Assembly: GCA_032622095.1 (NCBI GenBank) | Contig: CP136061.1 | Location: forward strand, 98,949,345-99,013,344 | Length of the DNA: 64,000 nucleotides | Source of the DNA: Siphonodentalium dalli | Lineage: Eukaryota > Mollusca > Scaphopoda > Gadilida > Siphonodentaliidae | Reading direction: 5' to 3' | Part shown: positions 11,097-21,099 of the stretch, piece by piece | Layout: each line of letters opens with the position of its first letter | How positions within the stretch are numbered: the stretch's first letter is position 1 | Translations under genes and position numbers: made by a program | Notes under the pieces: model-generated | Told to the model about the DNA's origin: nothing | The model's input: the letters and a program-made list of their open reading frames with translations, nothing else | Databases searched by the model: none

Positions 11097-12899
11097 CTGG
11101 ACGGTTCGGCACCTGGGTTTTCGGCACTTGGTTGATTCGGCCCAGGTTCTTGGACGTTTCGGCACTCACCGAAGACGTTTCGGCACTTGTTTCATTTTGT
11201 TTTCTTTTCATATATGATATTGTCTTTGCTGTTGGTAGCATTGAACGTGCAGCAGCGGAATTTCCCAATATGAATACTGACAGACCAAGAGACAACAAAC
11301 GCCAATCATCTTTACTTGTTCGCCATGCCCCAACCTGGTATATATATTGGTTTAAACTTGTTCTACCGTGGGCAGGGGTACCCAACCATTTTGGGCGTTC
11401 GACCACTGCACTATTTATGTGGTCCAATTTTATAGAAATGTCGTTATTGATGTCCCTCTTATATATCGCGAATATATCGGATGGTCTGTTTTGAGAGCTA
11501 TCGTGTTATGACAGAGGACCTATCGACCAATTTCATTCTCACATCGACACGGCACCAACAGCCCCTTGATATAAGTGTCTCCTCATTCGGGTGCAGTGTA
11601 TTTGAGTATATCAGGTATTGATAGACCTCTTGTATATCGAGAACAGACAGGGCTGTCTGTTCAGAGAACTATCATAATATGACGTAGCAAATCGACAAAC
11701 GGAATGTTCAAATCGACACCACACCACCAGACTCTTGATAGAAGTGCCTGGGTTTCAAGCTTCTCTCCATCGTTCTGTATGTGAGTATCTTAGCAATATC
11801 AGTATTGACGACCCTCTTATATATCGCGAACAGACAATGTTGTCTGTTCAGAGAGCTATCATATTTGAATTGACCAACATAATTTTCACATCGACGCCGC
11901 ACATCAGACCCTTGGTAGAATGGCCACATGTCGATATATATGAGTAAACATTGTTCATCTTGAAATGCGCTACGTTAACCCATGCTATAGTGTAATAACA
12001 GACTATACTCCGAGCACCTCTTTATCTGTTATGTCGGCAGTCAATGTCGAATTCGTTTTGTAATCAGGTAGTGTTATCTTTAATAAAAATATAATGAAGA
12101 ACGCCTCTCTGGAATTAATCACCGTCGCTGGGTTTTATTAAAATTGGCATACGTTTTCAAATTCGATCAACAGGCGCATGTCTTGAAGAACATACATATA
12201 AATATTGTAATTTCAAAAAACGTAGATACATTCATACAATACCAAATAACTGCTTGTTATACTAATACGCGGGTCGTCTATACCACGATGAAGCTTAGAT
12301 AAGTAATACGTTATCAGTAATTTCAACAGTTCGAACAAAGGTAAGGAAAACGCTCTTTATTGTCTCAATTCAACTAAGCACAAACAAGTCATGCGCTACG
12401 TCAGCGACCAACGCATAGACGGACCAGTGTTCGACGCCAACAGTTTGCTGGAATGTGTATATGTATATCATCCGTACCAACAACGACGTTGAAGGATGGC
12501 ACAACGCACAGAGAGGCGCATCTCAGCAACTTCACTCCTAGAAGCTTCTGTCGGCTTGTATGTCAACACCTAGATGCATTGCTACATGCATGTGCATAGC
12601 ATGTTGTGCTAATCCGATCAGCATTCTTTCCTTAGCATTGAATGACTTGTGCTTTTTACATATTCACCACCGTTACCATTCGTTCCACCAAGTGTTTATT
12701 TTTGTTACCATGTTACATGTTTTATCACATTTTATTGAAATAAAAAATAAAAATAAAATTAGTTTTCAATCATAATTTCGTTGGTCTGAAAATTAGCAGG
12801 TGCCGAAAAGTCCAAGGTGCCGAAAAGTCAGGTGCCGAAACGTCCAGGTGCCGAACGGCAACCCCAGGTGCCGAAAAGTCCAGGTGCCGAAACGTCTAG
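11097..12899. mobile_element. Element bounded by inverted arrays of a 16-18-bp motif
   Basis: The left end (11097-11190) carries about five copies of a motif close to GGACGTTTCGGCACCTGG. The right end (12797-12899) carries six copies of its reverse complement (AGGTGCCGAAAAGTCC and variants). The outermost units match across the two ends. Between them no transposase is recognised. The interior contains a ~175-bp triplication at 11446-11935. The structure fits a non-autonomous DNA transposon whose terminal inverted repeats have become minisatellite-like. I do not see a certain target-site duplication. Confidence 0.6.
11446..11935. repeat. Three tandem copies of a ~175-bp unit
   Basis: Units begin near 11446, 11617 and 11797 with 'attgat..accctcttatatatcgcga', followed by 'gtctgttcagagagctatca' and 'cacatcgac.c.gcac'. 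The third unit is shortest. Overlapping open frames on both strands come from this repeat and are not genes. Confidence 0.75.
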
Positions 12900-14960
12900 C
12901 ATTCAAACAAATATCCAAAGCCCAACTTCCAATTTATGTAATTTTTATATTGCTAAAATTTAGAAAATGGTATATTGTATCTCGCTATATACGACCATAT
13001 TAAGTTATTGGTTAGAGTTGACTGAATCTGGGTTATAAATATTTTATGGTGGGTTATTATCAGCGACGTGACGACGGCGTGGGGTGTTATATAATGTTTT
13101 CAACTTTTGGTCTGAAATGATCGTCATTAAAAACATTTCAACCTTAGCTCTGGGGTGTAAGGTTGTAAATTTCCCACAGTTGGAATTGATGAGGTACCAG
13201 TTGGAAACATCTAAATTATTGGCAAACTGAACTTCTCTCCTGTGTCATATTATTAAGTTGCATCATATTGATGAAATATATAGGAAGGATGCATTGTAGT
13301 GCACAAATAGTCACAGGTAATTTGACTGTGATTAATATAATTTGATTGGCAACAATCTCAAAATTTCAAACCAGTAATTGTTGGGAATTGAGACAATTGT
13401 TGATTTTTTGGACCAACAGCAGCCTATCTTGCTACTTTTGGTCTGAAATGGTTCAGAAGGGAGGGATCCAAATGGTCCATGCGGATGGTCTGTTTAAGAT
13501 GCAGTTGTAAATTTCAAGCCCCCCCCCAATGGAGACCATCAAGCCACATCCAAGAGCTCACATAAATTTCTGTGAAGACCACACCTCCTTTTCATAAACA
13601 ATTATTACACCTGGATGTACCAGAACATACATGTAATTATATGACTGGTGTATGCATTTCACTAAATCCCAGTCTTATGAAATGGAGGTTGGAAATGAAT
13701 ATTAACTTCAGTGCAGTCATTCTCCCAACATAGTATGCTGCCACGGTGGTTAGACATGGAACAATTAAAACTGAATATTCATGGTGCTAGTATTGACTGT
13801 CAGAAATGTTATGCCACACACAAACAATTTTCGCAATTATTTCAACTCATGGTCCATCAAGTGTCCACTAAAATTGAGATGTTGCATGATTGCATCGTTT
13901 TCAATTTAAAACAAATTAGTTCTCATCCATTTATAATTTATAAATGGATGTGAAATACAATAACAAGTAAATAGTTTATGATACTTCATTTTATTCAAGC
14001 AAAACATTTCATAATGAACACATTTCATAAGACTGTCATTTTATGGCATAACATGAAGACCTGTATTTGGTATTAATTGTAGCTGCAGCAGATAAGTTAT
14101 TTGATGCTGTATACCAATTAATAATAGCAAAACATTCTGACCAAATATTACAATCCATACATTTTGTTTTCATTCTACATAGTTTATATCTCAAAGATGA
14201 TGCCGTGCCCACAACACAAACGGAGCCTACAACTCCTACATGTACTCAACACCCACAACTAACACCAAAGCGTGTGACAAAACCAAGTCAAAACACAACT
14301 GTATTCACTGATATAGTAATGATATTCAAATGATGGCCGACCTGTATCTTTGTTCCAATATATTTTCAACACCTCAAAAAAGTTAGTTCCCGCCTCATAC
14401 ATGTATAACACCCGATCACTCTATCGTTGCTTAATGAATTGAGAACATGGGAAATGTAGAATATTGTGGGATTTGAATATCCGATTGTTTTCTAACTTTC
14501 TTCTGGATGCTGTTTAATTGGCAAATTAGCCATTTAAAAAATCACACTTTCAACTTTGACGCTGATACTCAACAGAATTTCGTGTTGATGGGTTAACTGG
14601 GTGATCAATATTTGCTAAGTGTCACCGGGCTGATTACTGGGTAGGATTTTCTTGATCTGAATCAGTTGTCACTCAGTTAGAATGTCGGGGTACAATTTTC
14701 AGTCGATGAATATGAATGGAAGTCCGAATTATTTCATTCAATATTGTAATCATAAATAATCGATGTATTTAATCGTAGATATATGTTTCAAATTCAAACA
14801 TCCAGAATAGACGGATGCAATTAAATAACTGATATGATTTTTCAAAGTATATGTTTCTGTCGGGGCTAAATTTCCACTTGTTTGCTAAAAGCTGTGTAAT
14901 CCACCCATCCCATTCCTTGTCTTGACATTAACCCTTCATAAGCTTTCGAAAATTTCGTGA
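12900..14960. other. Unassigned A/T-rich stretch
   Basis: No domain-bearing frame, RNA gene or partner repeat is seen. A C run lies near 13520. Small plus-strand frames at 13711-13953 and 14067-14333 have no recognisable features, although the latter ends in a Thr/Pro-rich run. Confidence 0.35.
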
Positions 14961-14966
14961 AACCTG

Positions 14967-15025
14967 TGCATTTTCTGATATATGCCAGTCTCCCATTGGG
15001 AGCCTCATATTTCTAAGAGAATGCA
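14967..15025. repeat. 59-bp palindromic mini-element
   Basis: Begins TGCATTTTCTGATATATG and ends CTAAGAGAATGCA, an imperfect inverted repeat around 'gtctcccattgggagcc'. Member of the family at 7541, 15071 and 15556. Confidence 0.6.
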
Positions 15026-15070
15026 TACAATACAAGATAATAACAATATTATCTTCACCTCGTAAGCTTG

Positions 15071-15129
15071 TACATTCTCTTATATACCCGGGACTCCCTA
15101 TGAGAGACTCGCATATATAAGAGAATGCA
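15071..15129. repeat. 59-bp palindromic mini-element
   Basis: TACATTCTCTTATATA at the left and TATATAAGAGAATGCA at the right form inverted arms around 'gggactccctatgagagactc'. It lies inside copy 1 of the 484-bp duplication. Confidence 0.7.
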
Positions 15130-15287
15130 ATGCCGCAAAATCATTAATGCTCCACCAGCGCAGCTCACGTAATGGAATGGTTAATTGTGAAACATAATTT
15201 AATCATATCCGCGGCCATGCGACAATGTTTCGTTCGAAGATTCATGATATATTAACTACAAGTCCTCTTTTATGCAAATTGTCTTGC

Positions 15288-15316
15288 GGGGGGGGGGGGG
15301 GGGGGGGGGGGGGGGG
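15288..15316 (+). repeat. Uninterrupted run of 29 G
   Basis: Directly visible homopolymer, long enough for G-quadruplex formation on the plus strand. Its length is also prone to assembly or sequencing error. Shorter G runs occur near 2458, 20762, 24480, 32738, 33738 and 54799. Confidence 0.9.
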
Positions 15317-15555
15317 TCCCTTCGTCATTCGTTACTCGAAAGTTACAGTTGGTGTCTCATCATGTGCTCTCACCATGTTTTCGTTTCAGCCATTAGCGAT
15401 TTCATACAAAAAACTAAATAAAATCACAAAAGATGGCGATCAAAATGGTTTCTTGTGATAATAATGAAAAATTGAGTAATTACTTTACCTCATATTTCTA
15501 AGAGAATACATAGAATACAAGATAATAACAATATTTTCTTGACCTTGTAAGCCTG

Positions 15556-15614
15556 TACATTCTCTTATATATCTGATGCCCCCTATGGGAGACTCGCATA
15601 TATAAGAGAATGCA
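15556..15614. repeat. 59-bp palindromic mini-element
   Basis: Equivalent of the element at 15071 within copy 2 of the duplication, with arms TACATTCTCTTATATA and TATATAAGAGAATGCA. Confidence 0.7.
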
Positions 15615-15954
15615 CTACCGCAAAAGCATTAATGCTCCACCAGCGCAGCTCACGTAATGGGCTGGTCAATTGTGAAAGATAATTTAATCATATCCGCGGC
15701 CATGCGACAATGTTTCGTTTAAAAATTCTTGATATATTAACTACAAGTCATCTTTTATGCAAATTGTCTGGTGATACTAGTCCGGCGGTGGTTGGGGAGG
15801 GGTCCCTTTGTCATTCGTTATTCAAAAGTGATAGTTGTCCTCGCAATATAATATGCTTACATCATGTCTTCGTATCAGGCATTAGCAATTTCATAAAATC
15901 CAAAAATCGCACAAGATGGCAATCAAAATGGTTGCTTAAAATTTACTTAGTGAA

Positions 15955-17935
15955 GCATTATGCCAATAGTTGCACTTTTTACTATTGCAGGAAAGCCGTA
16001 AGAATATGTAACATTTGCGAGGAGCATGCTACAAACCTGATCGATAGGACCACTTCTGATGCAACGCATTGCCCATCATCTAATGCGAGGGCCAGTTACT
16101 GTTGTGATGAAACATTCAACGCTATTCTTAGTGACATTAAAACAAATGTGTTCAACCAGGATCAGCTGAAACAGATCGCGGAAGCGCTAGGAGAATCACA
16201 GAAGGATGTTTTTTATCAGGCGAATAGACCGCTAATTACATTTGAAAACTTATCGACTTTTAAACCATTGACTGGTTGGATAAACAAAATTGTGGACTTT
16301 TTTCATTTCTGAAAGGTATCTCAGGGTACGATGTTTTGAACCTTAAAAAAGTTAATGCGCTATGTATAGCAATAGAACAGATACATCACATCCGAGATCT
16401 GAAATACGTTGGACCGTTTTCTTTCCTCGAAAATAATTTTGCATATTTCATTACATCCAGCAAGACTGTGTGCAACATCAATGGTATTCTCCACCCATCA
16501 TGTTCCTACACGTACATTAAAGACTGGATTAAGGCTCAAGCTGTTGAGCCAATTAGTTGCCCAAGTGATGGAAACCTGATCACGTTCTTTGATAACAACC
16601 AGGTCTCGGTCGTCGTTGGCGTGTAAACTACGACGCAAAAGCGTTACTAAGCGTCATCGCGACTGTTTTATATATTGTTCCAGAGTCGAGTGTCAATATT
16701 CAAATAGATGAGCAGTTTTCACCTAGGGTTTGGAACAAACTTTTTTAAAAGACCGAAATGATCTCGTGCTGAAAATGCGAGATGACTGTCAAGGAAATGA
16801 GCACTTTTTCAATGAATACAGAGTTGATTTCATAAATATGAGATTGGAAAAGGTTTTAAAAGAACTATTTCTGATGGAATTTCTTCGGATAATGTTAATT
16901 TGGAATGTGACAGCAGTGTATATGTTATAGCGGCCCATAGTTCATCGATGGTGTCGTATGTTGATGAGAAACCCGTATTCTCCAAAAAAAATTCCATAAA
17001 TCTCAATATTCTGATATCGCCCATCATCATCCAGAAACTTTACCCATGATTATCGTTGGGGATCCAATAGCAGATAATCCATGCTCTTTCAAAGCAGTAG
17101 AGGCAGTTTTTAGGGACATTGTTTGTAAATCTATTGAACATTCTGATAGAAAGTGGACCATAATTGGTTGTGACGGTTCGCCATATGTAAATGGTTCACA
17201 GGTGTTGGACAATCTACCGGAAAATGATATTTAAAAAAATGTACTTTTGGTTCCCGGCTTGGGCCATGTTGAAATAAATTTTGTTCGCGGAATGTTCAAA
17301 CTTCTCTGGGACGTTATATTAAAGGACTTAGCCAGTATGCTAGGCTATATGTCAGTGAATGCAACAAGGACATGCAAAGCAGCGTTTGACCATCACAAAT
17401 CATGGCAAATACTCAAAATTTTCATTTATGCCACGCTCGATGAATTACTAACTGTTTACATCCGCAATTCTGGTGATACGAATCCATCGGTAACAAACTT
17501 TACGGTTTCGGCTGGCAGCATGTCCGATGACGCAAACTTTACATTGATGTACGATGTTCTGTTCGATTTCGGTCGGGCTCTGAATTTAATCAGGTCAGGC
17601 ATGCGGCGCAATAATTGTCAAGCAATTTTATCAGCCATGAGCAAGCTATACAATATAACGTTCTGTACAAACATGCCAAATTACAGAGAACTTATGAGCC
17701 GGCATATGGCGATGAGGGTACAGCAGCCGAAAGAGGTTGCACAGTTTATGGATGGAAACATGACATTTTCGCAATCTGGTAATCATAGTGCTGGGGAAGG
17801 TGGCGACTTTGTCCTGGAATAAAAAAACCGTCGAATAAAATGTGGATTCCACCTGGCGTCCCAACGAACGATCATTGGGTTACAGTGTGTCGCAACATTG
17901 ACAAACTCGAAAACGTGATAAATATTTGATGCGCT
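15955..17935 (+). pseudogene. Broken mobile-element protein of a recurrent invertebrate family
   Basis: At least five frame segments form one protein of roughly 650 residues. 15955-16312 holds the Cys-containing start (CNICEEHA) and a helical region. 16276-16626 holds IEQIHHIRDLKYVGPFSFLEN, SKTVCNINGILHP and ITFFDNNQV. 16615-16860 continues with RRWRVNYDAKALLSVI. 17041-17234 holds MIIVGDPIADNPCSF.AVEAV and WTIIGCDGSPYV. 17247-17822 holds VPGLGHVEINFVRGMFKLLWDV, the DHHKSWQI motif and GNHSAGEGGDFVLE. After a slip in an A run at 17821, the end reads MWIPPGVPTNDHW..VCRNIDKLE to a stop near 17928. I recognise this set of motifs from uncharacterised predicted proteins repeated in cnidarian and mollusc genomes. 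Transposase activity is only inferred. A PHD-type gene converges on it 85 bp away. Confidence 0.7.
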
Positions 17936-18019
17936 TAACCTATTATCTATAAAATTGTTGAAATAAGACGCAAATGACAAATATTTCCGTGGAGCAAATT
18001 TATTCAATATTGCAACAAT

Positions 18020-18482
18020 TTATTTTTTGGATTTCTTGCACACACGATTACCACTGACTGGCTGTTTACCTTCACCTTCACCCTGTACTACCTCCACCGA
18101 TGCTTCCTTAGCTTTAGATAGTTTCAATTGATCCATCTGGTGAGTGGGACACCAGTAACTTAACTTTTTGATGTCAGCCACTGATAACCCTACCAGACCA
18201 ATGCAAAAAGCGTGGACCCAGTACTCGCACGCCTTTTTCCCCTTTTTCTCGACCTTTGCCACATCCAACCCATCTGCCAAATTCATCATTGAGCAATGAC
18301 TAAATTCGGCCGCACACTCGGCACCTATTTTCGCCCGATGCTATATCTCCAGATTGTGTTTCCGTACATACTCTCCGTCGGAGATTTGATGGGGAAACAG
18401 CTGCTGGCATCTCAGTCACATCAGTTGTTGTCGACGTCGACGGCTGAGGTTGTTCCAGAGGCACTGTCTGTTGTGTGCCCAT
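18020..18482 (-). pseudogene. PHD-type zinc-finger protein, frameshifted
   Basis: The minus-strand frame from the ATG at 18482 has a Thr/Ser/Pro-rich start, then CRVCGRI and a stop near 18300. A one-base shift at the GGCC near 18312 lets it continue as EFSHC, then KKACEYWVHAFCIGL, then YWCPTH, ending in a Lys-rich tail (VCKKSKK) at 18020. The order CxxC...C...C..WVH..C....WCxxH is that of a PHD-type finger, used by chromatin readers and also common in mobile-element proteins. Total length would be about 150 residues. It is tail-to-tail with the broken gene ending near 17935, which suggests both belong to one two-gene element. The finger is strong; the shared-element idea is inference. Confidence 0.65.
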
Positions 18483-18499
18483 GTTCTTGAAATATTAAT

Positions 18500-19640
18500 G
18501 AATATTACGAATTCATTAAAACACGATGCAATATACAGAGGACATGTAGTGTTTTTGAGTGGATACGGAAAAGTATCTCATCGTGACCGAGACAAATGTC
18601 TATTTTTCGCGAGTGGCATGCCACGAGAGAAAAATAACCATTTGTCGCAGTCTCCAATAGGAACATTTTCCGTATGCGCTCCAAAACACTATATTTTCTT
18701 GTTATTATGTGTGTGCTATGCATATAAATATATCATTTGTAAGGACAACCCGGTTTCATTTAACCTTGATTCGAGCCACGAAAGGGCTGATTACTGCCAT
18801 CGATCACTGTGGTATTTTAAATATCGCCACAATGAAATAATATTGCCATCAATTAATCCGAATTATAACCTGGTCACATTGAAATATAATACTTCATTAT
18901 AGAATTACACAAATTCTCATAACTATGGATAACATTTTACAATTCGATGACAGTTAGTCCATAAATTATGTTACGTTATGTACGTCCACAACGTCAATGA
19001 TACAATGAAAGTTTAAGTTTCGATATCTCCACTGCTAGCGGTAGATAACGATTATTATCTGTTAGCTATTTCTTCTATAATATATTGTTGAGCATCTAAT
19101 AAGATATATTATCTACACTATGATGTATGGTATATGCAAACGTCTATTTACGCGAACAGGGATTTTGACCATTTTGGATGCCATCTTCAAAATTTTCAAA
19201 TTAAACCCAACTCATCCGTTGCTACCCTGGGGTCATTGCAATAATTGTTGTGTAACTACTCACAATTAGCGACACATCAAATTGTTTTGGCTACTTGCCA
19301 TCCAAATCATTTTGTTAACGAGGGGAGTTGGGTGGGTTTATGGAAATAAAAACAAATGTTAATTGTCCTCGAAATGAAAATAGGTAATAAATAAATGTGT
19401 TTTTTTTTACGTTTCTGCATATTGTTTATATACACAAAACTGAGTATGTAAGAATATCGCATACCTGAATTTTTGAACGAAAGGTTCGTTGCCCCAATAG
19501 TGGCTCTGCCCTCCGTATTCAATATGTATATAGACATTTGCCCCGCGCATCTTGTTGACTTCGTAAGCCTATATAAATTAGAAAAATATTCATAGCTGGT
19601 TCAATTGAAACTTCATTTATTTCAACTAATTATTTCGTTT
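18500..19640. other. Unassigned stretch
   Basis: The plus frame 18450-18902 overlaps the PHD-type gene start and lacks recognisable features. No inverted partner of the 15-kb repeats is visible here, so the right end of the 16-18.5 kb element is not located. From about 19610 a pyrimidine-rich tract leads to the acceptor of the next exon. Confidence 0.35.
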
Positions 19641-19644
19641 ACAG

Positions 19645-19825
19645 ATTCAAATGAATATGGAGGAGATAATGGGCAAGTTTTCTTCTGTGCCTGGCATTAC
19701 CACCCATGATTGCGACGCGCGCACTGTAAATTTGGACATTGAGATTTACCAATGGCGAAAGAAACTGAGGGTATCGTCTTTCTTAGACCCGTCCCAGAAG
19801 CGTGTGTCTGCAATTTCCTTCTCAG
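19645..19825 (+). CDS. Internal exon of unrecognised protein
   Basis: A pyrimidine-rich tract ending in TTTACAG precedes 19645, and CTCAG|GTGAG marks the donor at 19825/19826. The encoded piece starts around MNMEEIMGKFSSVPG and continues through CDARTVNLDIEIYQWRKK. It leaves one base after the last codon, and the next exon at 20335 supplies exactly the two bases needed (G+GT = Gly). This phase agreement supports a real spliced gene. Earlier exons are not identified and no domain is recognised. Confidence 0.5.
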
Positions 19826-20159
19826 GTGAGACATTATCAACACATTGAAACCAAACATATTGTACGGCCATTTATGGCATCATCTTCTTTTATGCTCAAC
19901 ATGAGATATGCAATATATACATTAGTCTGAGCCACGGATTAGCGCAACGCACACTCATGTGCTCTACGAACCATGCAAACAACATATCAATTGTAATGAA
20001 AATGATTTATGACTAGAGTCATCAACTCATTTTATTATAATTGCCTTGTTGTTTACATGTCGAACTGGATAAAACAAACTGCAGTAGTGTTAAGTTTATG
20101 TTTCTACTAGTGTACTTCACTTCTTATTTCATCCCAATGTTTGGGAAATGAAATGCATA

Positions 20160-20228
20160 TCGTACATAATTATATAGATTGACGCTGCGATTAATTGAAT
20201 TTGTCTATATAATTATAATTATGTACAT
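20160..20228. repeat. Short A/T-rich inverted repeat
   Basis: 'gtacataattatatagattgac' is mirrored by 'gtctatataattataattatgtac' with a loop around 'gctgcgattaattgaattt'. It lies in the presumed intron between the exons at 19645 and 20335. Confidence 0.6.
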
Positions 20229-20334
20229 TGCGAATAACTGATTATTGTAACCGAAAAATTAATGGGCAGGAAATTAGTTATGTCTACATGCAATTGATAT
20301 ACTTTAATGTTGCATATTGTATTCATATTTGTAG

Positions 20335-20516
20335 GTGAACCTCACGACGATCGGCAGCATCTACTGAGTCAGACCTGTGCTATCAACAGAGATGAATATC
20401 TCACCACTTTAGGAAAGACTGGGAATTATCGCTCTCCGTTAAAGGAAATAGTCTTTATCAAACCTGCAGACAGAGCAGACGCGGAGTCTATTGAAAACAA
20501 ACGATTCCGGCACTGA
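20335..20516 (+). CDS. Second exon of the unrecognised protein, ending in TGA
   Basis: The acceptor TTTGTAG precedes 20335 and the reading frame set by exon 19645-19825 continues as GEPHDDRQHLLSQTCAINRDEY to a TGA at 20514. The same frame stays open beyond it to about 20825 and looks coding (for example HIEELQIVGDTEAGKFIEMF and AIKQHILDTQEQF), ending at a G run. Either the TGA is the true end, or the gene is a pseudogene with a nonsense codon, or an unseen splice skips it. I do not recognise the family. Confidence 0.45.
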
Positions 20517-20833
20517 AGAGCATTAACCGATTCACACATCGAAGAGTTACAGATTGTTGGCGATACAGAGGCTGGAAAATTCATCGAAATGTTTAGGGAG
20601 GCGAAGCGTGGGAGGAAAGCAGATCTTGTGACTTTATGTTCTGCAATCAAACAACACATACTAGATACGCAGGAACAATTCGAGATCAATTGGTCAAGTG
20701 CCCAGGGTGACTACAGTTTGGTTTATCGCGTTATGCGCAGCAACACACTAATGCTATTTGCGGGGGGGGGGGGGGCAAATATATACAAATATTCAAGAGG
20801 TCAACACTCTATTTATAAATGTTAATGTCTCAC

Positions 20834-21070
20834 TGTCTTGAATGCCGTTCGTTTCCTTTTGGAGAAACACTGTCTTCTCTTCATGTTATCCTCGATGAAC
20901 TGAACGCTCCGTTTTCCTTTGGCGTGCTCTTTCGCTCTCTGTGGTTGGCCCCGGACATTATTCCCCGGGTTCTTCACCGTCCCCTGATTATGAAAGCCAT
21001 ATAAGGTCGGCTCTTCTGGTGGTTCTTTGCAGGCCGACGAACACAGCGATTCCGAGTCAGAATTTCCAGA
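20834..21070 (-). CDS. Exon with MADS-box-like segment
   Basis: On the minus strand a strong acceptor (pyrimidine-rich, ending CTCCTCAG) precedes 21070, and ACA|GTGAGA at 20834/20833 is a donor. The exon is 237 bp, exactly 79 codons, phase 0 at both ends. It begins with an acidic Ser-rich region (SGNSDSESLCSSACKEPPEE) and ends with KRSVQFIEDNMKRRQCFSKRK. The part QFIEDNMKRRQCFSKRK lines up without gaps with the DNA-binding helix of SRF-type MADS boxes (FI(D/E)..., L/M, R, FSKRK). The residues after it (RTAFKT) fit less well, and the downstream exon that should carry the rest of the domain was not found. The match is short, so it could be a chance basic region. Confidence 0.4.
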
Positions 21071-21099
21071 CTGAGGAGTATAGGGATAAAACAATCCTC

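Larger units (their letters stand above)
15004..15955. repeat. Tandem duplication of a 484-bp unit
   Basis: Copy 1 starts at 15004 and copy 2 at 15488, both with 'cctcatatttctaagagaat'. They stay alignable through 'cgcagctcacgtaatgg', 'catatccgcggccatgcgac' and 'ttttatgcaaattgtct'. Copy 1 contains the 29-bp G run where copy 2 has 'ggtgatactagtccggcggt'. Copy 2 leads directly into the mobile-element gene at 15955, so the duplication sits in its presumed upstream region. Confidence 0.85.

Noticed and set aside
14967-15614. Palindromic mini-elements as hammerhead-type ribozymes or CRISPR-like repeats
   Set aside because: The CUGAUGA and GAAA core of a hammerhead is absent, spacing is irregular, and the sequence is eukaryotic with no cas genes.
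18450-18902. 150-codon plus-strand open frame
   Set aside because: It overlaps the start of the PHD-type gene on the other strand, has no recognisable domain and shows the composition of non-coding A/T-rich sequence.
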